64,000 nucleotides of DNA, from NCBI GenBank assembly GCA_031772625.1, contig CM062819.1, positions 1,230,671,070 through 1,230,735,069 on the forward strand, written 5' to 3'. The stretch's first letter is position 1; each line of letters starts with the position of its first letter. The position numbers were made by a program, and so were the translations under genes. Shown one piece after another: positions 10,950 through 23,350 of the stretch. Source of the DNA: Pinus tabuliformis. Lineage: Eukaryota; Streptophyta; Pinopsida; Pinales; Pinaceae. The notes under the pieces were generated by a model that was not told the DNA's origin, made no database searches, and saw only the letters and a list, made by a program, of their open reading frames with translations.

Positions 10950-12424
10950 CTCCTAAAAAGAGAACTAGGCATACCAGGTCAAATCCTGACCCAAATCCTC
11001 CACCTATTTTCGATAATCCTAATTTGATTCCCAGGACTCTCAGGAACTAAAAGCAACCAGAAGAATCTGCTGAGTCCAGCCTTGAGGCAGTTCAACAAAG
11101 TTATATCCCAACCCCTGCCAAACCATCAGTTCATATTCATATAACCCATTCTTCCCCCTCTTCCTCATTCACTTCCCAAAACACACTATCCACACCCCCA
11201 CCCAATACACAAACTGCTATTGTTGTCCCACTTATCCCTGCAAATATGGCTAATCGTTATGCTCCCCTTCAACTACCAGGTAATCCTGGGGCTATGCCGT
11301 AGGACTACCAAAGTAAGATTACTTATTTTGATGGAACCAATACATACATTGCCTTACAGCATACCAAGAAAATGCAAGATTACTTTGAAAATTATGAGAT
11401 AGATGATGATGATGTGAGAATGAAAATTTTTGTACAAAGTTTAACAGGTGAAGTAAGAACTTGGTTCAGAGCACTTGCTGCAAATTCCATAGTTGATTCG
11501 GGTGCCCTCTACCAGTCCTTCCTGAACAGATGGGAAAAGAAAAAGGATCCTCTACACATTTTATCTGAATATGACACCATAAGGAGAGGCCCACAAGAAA
11601 CAGTCCTAGACTATTGCACCAAATTCAACACTGTCTATAATGCTATACCTCAAAATCTTAGACCTCCACCTGATTTGGCATTAATCAAGTTCCCTGATGG
11701 GTTTGATGTTGATATGGCATATCAATTAAGGGAAAGAGCCCCTGCAACCCTGGCAGACATGCAAAACATAGCTGTAAGTGTAGAGGCAAATCTGATTGCT
11801 AAGAGAAATCGGGTAAGAACCGAAAGAAGAACCACTTTTAAGGAAGAACCCTCATCATTTGAGCAAAAGCTGGATGCAATCATCAAAGGTATGGATAGAC
11901 TTGGGGACAGGGTGGAAACCATAGAAAGAAAATCATCATGGGAAGGTCAAACAAGCAATATTAGAAACCCAAACTTTAGAAAGAATCAAAATCCTAATGT
12001 TGGAAGGACTAATCCAGACCAGCATGTCAGACCTCCTTTCCAAGAAAATTATGCTGAGGCTTCAACATCTAATGAACCAACTGAGGAACCTCACATCAAC
12101 CTAATGGGTTTAGACAGTGAACATCAAGTCTTTTTAACACAAGAAGATCAAGAGGTTTATAATGACAATCAATTTCACACTAAGTCAGGAGAATCATTCG
12201 ATTTTAGAGAAGGTTATGACGCAGCAGTCTATGAGGTACACAAACAGTATAAACTAAGGAGCAGAACTATAGATGTACCTGAACCTCTTAAACCAAGGGA
12301 CACTAAGCAGCCAAAAAAGACCAATGACAAGACTGTTCTTCCACAATCAGCTGGCAACTCAAACCCACATACCACAGAAGTCACCGTGGAGGATATCTCA
12401 AAACAACAGACCCCTGAAAACTAG
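10950..12424 (+). pseudogene. gag: gag region of the giant element
   Basis: Capsid-type polyprotein region. A basic Pro/Asn/Ser/Thr-rich leader precedes the retrotransposon gag core from about 11372 (MQDYFENYEIDDDDVRMKIF, then EVRTWFRALAANS and YQSFLNRWEKKKDPLHIL), followed by YDTIRRGPQETVLDYCTKFN. These are hallmarks of plant Ty3/gypsy gag. A coiled-coil-like stretch (EQKLDAIIKGMDRLGDRVET) follows, then an acidic tail. I see no CCHC zinc knuckle. The region is long and mostly open but not fully intact. It lies directly after the primer site and leads into protease. Confidence 0.8.
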
Positions 12425-12580
12425 TCGGCCCCACTCCATCCCGCAAAGGCAAGGGCAGATAACACTCTGGGAAACAATCATGATACCAATTTCATTCAAA
12501 ATCATGCCAACTATGAACAAAATACCACTGACAACCCAGCTGAAAAGGAAAAACCTGCTGCACTTAATGCCAAAATTCAA

Positions 12581-13147
12581 TTGGAAAAGCCTTTTAACTT
12601 GGAAACCGAAATAAGTAAGCTAAAGATATCAGTCCCTCTTTCGGAATTGGCCAAACATGAAGCATACAGACAGCAGATTAACAAGTCACTCCAAGTATCA
12701 GACAATAAATATGTGGTGAATGTCCTAGATGATCAACCAGAGTTACTGTTTGGCCCTGAGGTTAATGGAAAAACAGAAAATGGAGGAGTTCCACCCTTCT
12801 ATGTCAGTTTAAACATTCATGATAAGGTTCTACATAATGCAATGTTTGATTCCGGGGCCTCACACAACTTAATGCCCAAATCTGTAATGGAAAAACTCGA
12901 CTTAGACATCACAAGACCTTATAAAGACCTATTCTCATTTGATTCAAGCCAAGTCAGGTGCTTAGGATTGATTAAAGACTTATGTGTCTCTCTGGTCCAA
13001 TACCCAACCAAGACAATATTGATGGATGTAGTAGTGGCTGACATACCTCCTAAGTATGGTATGCTCTTGTCCAGATCCTGGGGGGCCAAACTCCAAGGAT
13101 CTTTGCAATTAGACATGTCTTATGCTACCATTTCAGTCTTTGGGTAG
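12581..13147 (+). CDS. Aspartic protease domain of the giant element
   Basis: Open frame of 188 codons. FYVSLNIHDKVLHNAMFDSG is followed by ASHNLMPKSVMEKL; the FDSGAS motif is the retropepsin active site. GMLLSRSWGAKLQG near the end is the conserved region typical of plant Ty3/gypsy proteases. The protein would cleave the gag-pol polyprotein. It is preceded by a Lys/Glu-rich linker joining it to gag and followed closely by the second RNase H. Confidence 0.85.
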   Translation: MEKPFNLETEISKLKISVPLSELAKHEAYRQQINKSLQVSDNKYVVNVLDDQPELLFGPEVNGKTENGGVPPFYVSLNIHDKVLHNAMFDSGASHNLMPKSVMEKLDLDITRPYKDLFSFDSSQVRCLGLIKDLCVSLVQYPTKTILMDVVVADIPPKYGMLLSRSWGAKLQGSLQLDMSYATISVFG

Positions 13148-13171
13148 CCAAAGAGATTATACCGCGAAACA

Positions 13172-14461
13172 TTGATGAAATATATGGTAAGCAGTCAAGA
13201 GAAGCCGCAAAACTTCCCAATCTATTCAATACACTCTGACATGGATTCATTTATTCTCTATAATGTTGACATCTGCAACAAAGTGTATTCTGAACAAGTA
13301 ATGGCAGCAGTGATAGAGGAATTAAATGAACAATCCGCCCCCCAACACCAAAACACTTTAGGCATAACTGATGTAAAGAAGGAGTATGATCTATCAAGCA
13401 ACTTGCAAGAAAACAATCTGCCCATGATACAATTTTCTAAAGACCTCAATCCAAATCTTGATCATGAAACCTTATGGTACTTAGAATTTGATGGTTCTGT
13501 AAACAAGTTAGGAGCTGGGGCAGGAGTCTGGATCCACAATATGAACAATGACCAGGCTGAGGGTCATGCATATAGATTAAACTTTCGATGCACAAACAAC
13601 ATGGCTGAATATGAGGCCCTGTTGTTCAGTCTGAAACTCATAAAAAATTTGGGTGCAACCAAAGTTTCAATCTTAGGAGATTCAGATCTGATCATACAAC
13701 AAATGAAAGGAAACTTTACCACAAATGATCTAAGGTTGAGAGCATATAAGGGAGCAGCTATACAGGTACTTGATACCTTTTCACAATCACAATTGACTAA
13801 AATTTCTAGAGAACTCAATCTACATGCTCACAGCTTGGCAACCTTTGCCAGCACTTGTAAATTGCCCTTCAAACCCAATCATAATTTTACTGCTGAAATC
13901 AAACATAGACCTGCAGTTCCAGAAAACATCAAGAATTGGCAAGTCTTTGAGAGTGACACACAGATAAATAACTTCCTCACTCTAAAAGAGGAATTCTCTG
14001 GCATTAACATTGATTCAACCACTAGAGATGATCAACAACAGGCACACACAATTACACAGAATATATCAGCTGAAGCAGCTAATCTAGTTTTGCATCCTAC
14101 CACCTTTAACAATGAAACTATACAAAAGTTGAAGCAGATAGAGGAAGATGAACTGGCTGAAATAGAAGAAATTGAGCTAAAAGATAATTTTCTGCCCACA
14201 GGTTTAACCCCTTTGGAGGATCTATTTGATTCAAATGATATCTCAAGAAAACCAAAAATGCAACCTCTAAATGCTGAAATTGAAGACTGTAATATTGTAA
14301 CCACAGACAATCCCAAAATGATAAAATTATCTAAAGCATTACCACCTGAGCAGAAATTGAAATACATTGAGTTGTTTAAAGAGTCCAGGATGTCTTTGCC
14401 TAGAGCTATGAGGACCTCAAATCTTATGATACCTCATTCATCCAGCACACTATACCTTTAA
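13172..14461 (+). CDS. Second (archaeal-type) RNase H domain, upstream of RT
   Basis: Open frame of 429 codons. Residues about 100-230 form an RNase H fold: WYLEFDGSVNKLGAGAGVWI (first acidic strand), NNMAEYEALLFSLKLIKNLG (Glu helix), VSILGDSDLIIQQMKG (second Asp), then ISRELNLHAHSLATFAS (C-terminal helix). This spacing is that of the archaeal-type RNase H acquired by plant Tat elements. The element also has its ordinary RNase H after RT, so it carries two. The rest (about 230-429) is an acidic linker. The position between protease and RT is notable, since the better-known Ogre layout puts this domain after RT-RNase H. Confidence 0.8.
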   Translation: MMKYMVSSQEKPQNFPIYSIHSDMDSFILYNVDICNKVYSEQVMAAVIEELNEQSAPQHQNTLGITDVKKEYDLSSNLQENNLPMIQFSKDLNPNLDHETLWYLEFDGSVNKLGAGAGVWIHNMNNDQAEGHAYRLNFRCTNNMAEYEALLFSLKLIKNLGATKVSILGDSDLIIQQMKGNFTTNDLRLRAYKGAAIQVLDTFSQSQLTKISRELNLHAHSLATFASTCKLPFKPNHNFTAEIKHRPAVPENIKNWQVFESDTQINNFLTLKEEFSGINIDSTTRDDQQQAHTITQNISAEAANLVLHPTTFNNETIQKLKQIEEDELAEIEEIELKDNFLPTGLTPLEDLFDSNDISRKPKMQPLNAEIEDCNIVTTDNPKMIKLSKALPPEQKLKYIELFKESRMSLPRAMRTSNLMIPHSSSTLYL

Positions 14462-14499
14462 AAGAAAACCAAAAGCCTTTTAAACAAAAACTTAGAAGA

Positions 14500-16044
14500 G
14501 TGAATCCGGTGCTCCTTCCCCTCATTGAAAAAGAGGTGAAACGTATGTATCAAGCAGGAATCATTGCTCCAATCAGGTTCTCAGAATGGATTTCAAACCT
14601 AGTGCCTACTAGGAAAAAGACAGGAGAAATCAGACTGTGTGTTGACCTAAGAAATTTGAACAAAGTCTCTCTCAAATACCATTACCCCTTACCAAAAATG
14701 GATCACATCCTGCAAAGGGTAGTGGGAGCCTCTAGGATCTCATTATTAGATAGTTTCTCAGGATTTAATCAGATTCTAGTACACCCAGATGATCAAGACA
14801 AAACTACCTTCACAACACCCCGGGGAACTTTCAAATATGTCAAAATGCCTTTTGGGCTTAAGAATGAAGGGGCTACCTTCCAAAGAGCAATGGATATAGC
14901 ATTTGCTAAGGAAATTCATGATTTTCTAGTGGTCTACCTAGATGATCTTACTGCCTTCTCAAAATCAGACCAAGAACATTTAGAACACTTGAGGCAGGTT
15001 TTCACAATTTGTAGAAAATATGGCATATCTTTAAACCCAAAGAAATCACTGTTTGCTCTAGAGGAAGGTAAACTTCTAGGACATATAATCTCAAAAGATG
15101 GTATTAGGATTGACCCAGACAGAATTCAAGCTATCCTACAAGTACCACATCCAAGAAACATCAAAGAGCTACAAAGCTTTCTAGGAAAAATCAACTTCTT
15201 GAGAAGGTTCATTCCCAATTTGGATGAGCTCACAAGACTGTTAAGCAATATGCTGAAGAAGGACTCCAAGGTCAAATGGACCATGGAAGCTAGACAAGCC
15301 TTTGAGGATATTAAAAGAGCATTGATAAACACACCAGTCCTAACAAGCCCTAGATTTGATAAAGATTTCATCATTTTTTCTTTTGCATCTGAGCATACAA
15401 TTGCTGCTGTTCTGTTACAAAAAGATGACCAAGGCTGTGAAAAACCTATTGCATTTTTTAGCAGAGCCCTTAGGGATGCCCTCTTGAAATATCAGATCAT
15501 GGAAAAACAAGCCTATGCATTGGTAAAAGCAATCAAAGACTTTAGAATCTATATTTTGTACTCCCACATCATTTCCTATGTCCCAAATGCAGTGGTGAAG
15601 GACATTTTGACCCAAGAAGGAATTGAAGGTAGGAGGGGCAAATGGATTGCCAAAATCTTAGAGTATGACATGGAAATCAAGCCTACCAAACTGATAAAAG
15701 GACAAGGTCTAGCCAAGCTGATGGCTGAAACCAATTTCCAAGCCCTTGACATTAATGAACTGGACAACGAACAGGAGATGGTGACTCCACAGATCAACCA
15801 AGCCTTTATGCAATCCCCTTGGTATACTGATATATGTTTTGTATTGTTAAACCTGCAAGCTCCTCCAGGGTTGTCCAGAACTAAGAAAAGGTTCTTGAAA
15901 ATGAAAGCATCAAAATTTTGTATTATTGACAGTGTTTTGTTTTGGAGAAATCATGAAGGAATCTTACTTAATTGCTTAACATTGGATGAAACTGACAATG
16001 TCCTCAGAGAATTTCATGCAGTTGACTGTGGAGGACACTTATAA
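14500..16044 (+). CDS. pol: Reverse transcriptase, RNase H and integrase N-terminus
   Basis: Open frame of 514 codons. The RT begins at about residue 15 (KEVKRMYQAGIIAPIRFSEW), then GEIRLCVDLRNLNKVSLKYH, FTTPRGTFKYVKMPFGLKNE and the catalytic box VVYLDDLTAFSK at about residue 146. Connection and RNase H follow (HPRNIKELQSFLGKINFLRR, then PIAFFSRALRDALLKYQIME). From about residue 430 a linker leads to the integrase zinc-binding start (VLREFHAVDCGGHL). These are typical Ty3/gypsy plant sequences. The product would copy element RNA into DNA in cytoplasmic particles. Integrase continues in the next feature. Confidence 0.92.
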   Translation: MNPVLLPLIEKEVKRMYQAGIIAPIRFSEWISNLVPTRKKTGEIRLCVDLRNLNKVSLKYHYPLPKMDHILQRVVGASRISLLDSFSGFNQILVHPDDQDKTTFTTPRGTFKYVKMPFGLKNEGATFQRAMDIAFAKEIHDFLVVYLDDLTAFSKSDQEHLEHLRQVFTICRKYGISLNPKKSLFALEEGKLLGHIISKDGIRIDPDRIQAILQVPHPRNIKELQSFLGKINFLRRFIPNLDELTRLLSNMLKKDSKVKWTMEARQAFEDIKRALINTPVLTSPRFDKDFIIFSFASEHTIAAVLLQKDDQGCEKPIAFFSRALRDALLKYQIMEKQAYALVKAIKDFRIYILYSHIISYVPNAVVKDILTQEGIEGRRGKWIAKILEYDMEIKPTKLIKGQGLAKLMAETNFQALDINELDNEQEMVTPQINQAFMQSPWYTDICFVLLNLQAPPGLSRTKKRFLKMKASKFCIIDSVLFWRNHEGILLNCLTLDETDNVLREFHAVDCGGHL

Positions 16045-17079
16045 TGGAAATCCACAGCGGATAAAATCCTAAGGGCTGGATTTTATTGGCCCTCCTTGTT
16101 TACTGATGTAAAGAAACTTGTAATGTCTTGTCACAAATGTCAAATCTTTGAAGGCAAGAGAAAACTGTTGCCTTTGCCACTCAAACCTGTTTCAACTGAG
16201 AGACCATTCCAGCAATGGGGTTTAGACTTTATTGGTGAAATTCATCCCTAATCCTCTGGCCAGCATAGGTGGATTCTGACTGCTACAGACTATTTTACCA
16301 AATGGATAGAAGCCATCCCTTGTAGGCAAGCCAATGACTCCATTATCATACAATTCCTAGAAACCAACATCATGTCCAGGTTTGGCTGTCCAGATAAAAT
16401 TATCACAGACAATGTTGCCGCGTTCAAGTCCAAAAAAATGATCAATTTCTGTCACAAGTATCATATGACCCTAGGTCATTCCACTGCTTACTATCCTCAA
16501 GGAAATGACCTAGCTGAGTCTTCTAATAAAAGCCTCATCAATATCATCAAGAAAATTTTGGAGGAAAACAAAAAGAATTGGCATAAAAAGTTAGTGAATG
16601 CACTGTGGGCAGATAGATTGACCACCAAGAGATCAATTGGCACAAGTCCATATGAATTAGTTTATGGAATGGAAGCAAGGTTCCCTTCATCTTTAGGTGT
16701 CCCTGTAATCAAGTTGCTGCAAGAAATACAAGCTGAGCCAAATGACATTCAAAGAAGGATCAATCACACAATTCACCTACAGCAAACAAGAGAGGAAGTT
16801 TATGAAAGAACCCAGGTACTGCAAGAAAAGCTCAAAAGAATATTTGACAAAAGAAACAAGGCTGAAGACTTTTTTATAGGAAACAAAGTGCTGAGATGGG
16901 ATTCCAGAAGGGAAGACAAAGGAAAACATGGTAAATTTGACTTCTTATGGAAGGGACCTTATGTCATTTATGCTGTACAAGGTAATAACACCTATTTTCT
17001 AAAGAGTTTAGATGGCTCAAACACTGAGGAAGGCCCAGTCAATGGGAGGATGCTCAAGCATTATTTTGATCCCCTTTGA
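16045..17079 (+). pseudogene. Integrase region of the giant element
   Basis: Zinc-binding CHKCQ, then the DDE core: GLDFIGEIHP and TATDYFTKWIEAIPCRQAND (first Asp), CPDKIITDNVAAFKSKKMIN (second Asp) and TAYYPQGNDLAESSNKSLIN (Glu). The family motif SPYELVYGMEARFPSS follows. The C-terminus (LRWDSRREDKGKHGKFDFLW, then KGPYVIY) is a normal gypsy C-terminal domain ending in GRMLKHYFDPL. It would insert the cDNA, and the 5-bp target duplication is the product of such an enzyme. It is broken and otherwise well conserved. Confidence 0.88.
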
Positions 17080-17475
17080 TGAAACACTGCACAGTCATAT
17101 ATTGTACATAAATATTTGTATTTTCAGTACTTTCATTTACAGCAGATAAATAAAGAACTAAGTGGAGCAGATTTTGAGAAAGATCAGGGTGCTGCACCAT
17201 TTTTGGAATTTGTTCTGATCCTATCATTGGAAAGCAAGAGAAAACACTTGGAAACTATCAAGGGGATAAGGAGAACTCAGAGAAACAGGTGAAAAACAGA
17301 GTTGTAATTTCACAGCAAATCAGCTCAGTGGATACTTCATACAAGTATCTAAGATCCAGATCAATGGTCTCCAACAACTGGAAAATTCGGACTGTAGAAA
17401 GAATGAAGAAATAAGGCAATCTGACCTGCTGATCTTGAATTTTCATCTGGAAAAGTCATCCCCAAGTGGAGCCAT
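17080..17475 (+). other. 3' untranslated interior and presumed polypurine tract zone
   Basis: Non-coding stretch between integrase and the 3' LTR. Purine-rich patches occur at about 17255-17300 (AAGGGGATAAGGAGAA and neighbours), but the last 12 bases before the LTR (AAGTGGAGCCAT) are not a clean polypurine tract. An AATAAA-like signal occurs near 17148. Confidence 0.5.
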
Positions 17476-18689
17476 TGTTAGCCTCCTATACCAATAGGGT
17501 TTCATATTTCATGATTGACAGTGGAAGTGCTAAAAATGTTCATCTTTGGTGATACAAAGGTTCCATTTTTAGTGAAAGAAACACACAGTTAAAAAATGTA
17601 AAGAGGGTATGCCTTAAAAGAATAATCAAAAGGCAAGAAAATGAGCTGGTCAAAGAAAAAATAATTGAAATGAACCCCAAAGAAAGATCAGGAAAGTGGC
17701 CAATCAAAATGCCACTGCTATCTTGATGGATGGCTCAACAGTTCAAACTAGGCCATGCCATGTTTTAAATTGCTTGTTTTAGAGTAGGGAATGAGTACCT
17801 GTTCAAACAGTTCAAGCTTGACAGATGACTAGCTGGATAGAGAAAGGAAGGAGCCCACTAGCTTAATCTGGGCCCTTGGAAGATATAAGGGTAGATTTAG
17901 ATAGGAGGGCAGCAAAAAGAAAAGAGCATATGAGGGTTTGCAAGTCTAAGTGCACCCTCCCTGAAGTAACAAAAAATGCTAGGTACTAGGTTGGGTAGGT
18001 AGCCAGAAGTTGCAGAATCCTGATCCTATTCAGTTTTGGCCTTGATCAAGAAGGCACATGTTAGCAATTGCAGAGGTATCTATGCAGTATTTTGAAGGCA
18101 AAGTAAAGAAGCATGACTAACACCCCCTGTTTTCCCCCAAAGAATCTCTTTCTAACATCCCCTGGAGAACTTTAGGACCTTCCTAAATAGTCCTCGTATT
18201 TCTCCTTGGAAAAATTCATGACAGGTTTTCACTTTCTTTTCTGAAAAGAAGCCACATTTCTTGTGTAAAACCATTCCCCATCTACTTCTAAAAATCTAGG
18301 TTTACTCACTAAACTTAGTTCTCTATTCCTCATTTCCAATCTTTCATATCTCCCATCCATATTAACTACTAACCTTATTATTTAACTCCCTATATTTCCC
18401 TTTTCCCTATTAATATATCACTTTTTATATTGAAAACCCCAAAAAATGTATATTCCCCCCCCCTGGGCATTATAGCCATAGTTTCAAAGTTTGGAGAATG
18501 ATACAGAATCAAAGGGTTCTGATATTTGGTTCACTTTAAAGATTGGGGATTGAGTTGACAATTGGTTAGTTCAATAACCCGTTCCTACCCTTATCCGCTT
18601 TGCAAACCCATAACAGTGCATTATCCACGCCATTGCATAAATTTTGTTAAACAAAACCCAAAATCCGTCGATAACCAAAGTTTTACCCG

Positions 18690-19163
18690 GGCGCGCCTTT
18701 CCATAATTATTATTTTTATTGTCTGCGCTCCGCCGTATCAGCCCATCACCTCTACGCCCCATCGACCGTCGGATCTGGGCCCTCCGATTCGACGGCTCTC
18801 TGCAATATCGGACCACCCCCGACGCCTGAACGTTAGCGCCCGAAATTGTCAGAAGAGTGACGTCAGGGCTCGGACGCGTGTTGCTCCTAGATTTCATCGG
18901 GCGACCTCCTGCCAAAACCATACGCATACCATGAGCGGTCCGATATTACCGCTTACCGCCCTCCTATTTCCGCCACACGTCACCCCCACGTCATTACCGC
19001 TTTAGCATCACATCAGCACCCGATCCGCCATTGCTCCGAGCTGTCTGCCATGCCATCTGTCCACGTAGAGCCGCTCATCGGCCGCCACATCATCATTTCG
19101 TACGCGACCCCACCTATGACGTCATCCACTAAAAAGCGCCAAATGCCAAATTTGTTATATAAG
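18690..19163 (+). promoter_or_regulatory. Promoter copy in the 3' LTR
   Basis: Counterpart of the 5' LTR promoter. Both TGACGTCA palindromes are kept (18858-18865 and 19117-19124), as is the TATATAAG box (19156-19163). Some intervening ACGT cores have changed. If active it would transcribe the 3' LTR coding region and then outward into flanking DNA from 24585. Confidence 0.65.
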
Positions 19164-19729
19164 CGCGCAAACATCGTTTTTTCCCCTTTTTTCGCTGAAA
19201 TACACACTGTACTCCTGCATGAATATTTACGTTACTTATCCGCCAACTTTGGAGTTTCCTCTCTCGCTGCTGGCACCGTGCATCCACCTGGCCTGCAACA
19301 CCATTGTCGTACTATACCCAGGTATTTATCAGTTTCCCTCTGCGTGCCTTGGTCTTTGTATAAGTCACTAAAGCAAACAGGAAAAGAGGGAAAACATAGG
19401 AATTACTAAGGAATCCTCAGTAACTGAGCTTCATTTCCCACTGTAAGCCCAAATTCACCTACAGAGATTCCACATTGTGCCAAATTATTATAAATCCACA
19501 GCTTATTGCAAATTCGCAAATCTAAACCTCTGCCAGACAAATCCACTGAGAAAGCAATTCCCAATCCCAGCATTTGCTCGTTGAATCTCTCCTAGGACCA
19601 TTTCAACTCAGTTTCTCCCCTATTTACCCTGTCCTCTCTGCAAATTGTCCCCCTCATTGAAAATTCACTGCTCTATATTGTTGTGCCCAGAAAATCAAGT
19701 TCAAACATAGCTTCAAGTATCAGTTAACC

Positions 19730-22700
19730 ATGGAGACCCCTGTGGCATTAAACATTGCACCATTGAATGCCCCACATAAGGACCTGGAATGGCTAGCCCT
19801 TGCAGACAGGGATTATCAGATGAGAGACACTATAGAGCTGTGTAACAAGTACCACATAGAAACAGTTTGTGAGCTAAGGAAGAAACACAGAGATGGTACA
19901 GACCTCCTGGGAATCTGGAAATCCCATTTGCCAATCTACTATCTCCCTCAGGTCAATGAGTTCCCTGACTTGATCCACCAGTGTTGCACAAACTATGACC
20001 CCAATCAAAGGGTTGTTCTGAGTCCTTTAGGCTCTGTCTTATTTCATATCACTCCTGAAGCCATCAACCAAATGCTACAGTTTAAACCTACAAAGCCACT
20101 GGCTCCTCTTACTATGCAACTTTTACTAGAGCAGGGTGCCAAGCTCTCCAACTCACAAATTACAAGAATTGGCCAATTGTTTATGCATCCAGATTACCAG
20201 CCCCGACAACCTCCCCCTTATCGGCATGTCTGGTTCAATGACATAGGGATACTGCTTGTAGACATGATATCCTCCATCCTAGGGTTCAAAACCAGTGAGT
20301 TTCTGGATGAGACAACAATGGTAGTGCTATCCATTTTTACCCCAGGACGACCCCCTGTTGTCCAGTATGGCTATGCTACATTTATAGCCAACAAAATTCA
20401 TGAACAGTTCATGAACTTGGAGAGAGAGAGGGTATTCAAATACACCTCCTATATATATCATCTGCTATTATACAATCAGCCTGATAGCTTTCCTCTTTTC
20501 CTCAAGAGACTAGATGCAAAGGGAAACAGAAGATCTGTAATGTTCTAGACATCAGTCTACCATCATGTTCATTACTCACCATACAATTACTGTGAGTTTA
20601 TTGACCTCTTCATTCATCCAGCCTTGTCACTGCTGCAAAGTTCCCCTCCTCCTAGAATCATTGATGAGATGTAGAAAATCCTCCAGATTTCTAAGAACTA
20701 TAGCATTGGAGATTGGTACTTTTACCAAGACCACAGAGTGATCAGAATATATGGCTGTGAGTTAGCACCATACAGGCTACCAAAGTATGTTCCCATGAGA
20801 CTCTTTGCATTAGAATACTTCAGGCAGTTCAGCAATGCAGATATGATTCACTTCCATAGCAGAAACAAGAAAGCACAGTTGAAAATTAAGCATCAATTGG
20901 GTCCATTTATCTTTAATAAGAGGGAAGAAGCTTGGGAAGAGGCAGACAAAATGCTAAAGGGCCTCCTCCTCAAGACAAGTTTCTATTGGGCACCCTATGA
21001 CCCTAACCATTTCATAAGCCTCAGAAGAATCAAGTATAGGCTTGCCATCTATGACCACATTAGCATTCCAGAAGTTGAAAAATATGCTAACCAATTAGAG
21101 TGGAAAGAAGGCACCTTAGTGGAAGATTATTCTGAAGAAGAATTAGCAGAAAGAGCCATTAAAACTTTAGAAAAGGCAGTTGACTTGGAATATTTTGGAC
21201 AGGTTTGGTCTTCAGGCACGCAACATCTTGGAGAAGCTGCCTCTTCATCCACCGTTCCTCAGTAGCCTACGAAAACAACTGATCAAGCAGCATACATGGC
21301 TAAAGGCAAAATAGTGCAGCAAGAAGAGTCACCTCCAAATGTGGAACAGCAAGTAGAGTAGCAGAAAGGTACAGCCAAGGAACCTGCCTCCACAGAATAG
21401 CAAACACAAGAGCAAATCCCTCTGAGACAGGAGGTAACAGTTGAATCCTCAGTTTTACAAACACCTACTAATGAGGAAAGAACAAGGAAAAGGGATAGGC
21501 AAGAGGACACTCCTCTTACTTCTTCAACGGACCAGCAAGGTGAAAAAAGACAGAGGCTAAATCCTTTTTCAGAGGAGGAATTACCAGAGAGACCAACTGA
21601 TATTGTGCCCCCTCCTAGCATTGACACATCGGCCAGCTCCTTGCAGCAAGGACAGGACATGCCACCTGGGGTAGAGGTGAGCTCTTAAGGGCAGCGATCT
21701 AAGGCTGACTCTAGCATCAAGCAGCAGTTCATAGATATCAAGAGAAGGAATGAGCCCCTCAAACACCAAATCTACAACCAAATCTTGAAAATGGCACCAA
21801 CTAATCAGCAGAGATTAATGTCTGCTTATGACATTCAAGAACAAAAAATGACTCTTAGTCATTTCAGGCCTACTATGCAGCAACCTCAAACAACTGCCGA
21901 TTATATCAGAACTAATCTAGAAATTTTTGCCAAATACATCCACCCCTTGGATTAGATTGAGCTACACAGGCAAACCGAGGAAATGCTATATTCCACATTA
22001 GCTGATAAGACCCTACTGGCACACCAATTACAAAATTCTTTACACAATACTGCTGCTCAACTAGAATTGGAAAAAGCATCATCTCAAGCCAAGGACAACA
22101 GAATCAAGTCCTTGGAAGAGATCATTATAGAGATGGGTCATGATCCGAAGGACCCTAAGGGTGTGCAGGCACTATTAAAGAAAAGAGATGAAGACATAGC
22201 AGCTATGAGAAAGCATATCAAGCTGCCAGCTACCCTTCACCCTCAGACTGGAGAGGTGGCAGAGCAAAAGAAGGATCAGGATGTGGTGGATTTACTCCTA
22301 AGTTTATACAAAAGGTTAATGGAAACAGAGAGTCCACTGGAGGTAGCATTGAAAACAAAGTAAGCTGAATTACCAATGCAGCCATCACAAACATCAGAGG
22401 CAGGCCCTTCAACATCAGCACCAGCTATAGAAGTATCAGCGCCAGCAACAGCACCAGATCAGGGACCCAGCCTAAGCATGCAGAACATGATGAAGGAGCT
22501 TGAAGCTTTAGAAGCACAGATGGCTGAACTACAAGAGACCAAGGATAAATTGGCTAACATTGAAGAAAAGTATGATAAATCAAAGCAGAGTGTAGCTGAA
22601 AAAACAAGAGAGGTAAGGGCTCTTGAGAAGAGAATAAAGGAACTGGAGAAAGAGCTCTCTCTTGATAAGGTTGTAGTTTAAATCAAGAAAATCATGTGGG

Positions 22701-23350
22701 CCAATATTGGTCAATCTATTACAGACCAGTGGCAATATATTGAAACTATCCATGAGCATATGGATCTCATAGGCAGGGCCCAAAAAGAAAGTCAAAGAGC
22801 AAGAGCATCTCTAGGCAATATGCCTGAAATAGCCAACAGGATGATCAATGTCCTTAACAACCGCACTTGCCCCCAGCTGGCAGCAATGGGTATCACTAAC
22901 AGAACCGATACTATTTTACTAATAAAGAGAGTGCTTACCTTGAGAAATCATGTACAGACATTGGATAGAAGGTGTCAAGAAATGCAGACAGAGGTGAACA
23001 AATTTATTGATAAAATTACAGCATTACATAACAGAGGTCTTCCCAGCTTGGTAACCAGTACAGGAAGGTTACTATCTCATGAAAACTATGCTAAAAGAGT
23101 CAATACATATGCCACAAACCAGATCACTGCATCAGCGAGTGCCCCAGAGGAAACAGGGCCTCCATCTGGGCAAAGTCTATATGACAAGTTGGAGAATTTA
23201 TTCTTTATTATGAATGAGATTAGACATCTTTTTGAAGTGCCTCCAAACTATTACAAATATACTGAGGCAGATGAGACTTTTGGCATAATCCTAAGGCACC
23301 AATTGCCTACACAGGAATGGTGGACGGGCATGATACAAACACTGCTGTGA
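19730..23350 (+). pseudogene. Second copy of the LTR-encoded accessory region (broken)
   Basis: Same start context (ACCATGGAG) and protein as 5959-9579: protein A block to about 21265, low-complexity linker, then the coiled-coil protein B block to the same QTLL end. The longest open stretches are 272 codons (from 19730), 175 codons and 218 codons (the C-terminal helical domain). It has about nine interruptions, roughly twice as many as the 5' copy, consistent with lack of constraint after insertion. Amino-acid identity with the 5' copy is very high by eye. Confidence 0.75.
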
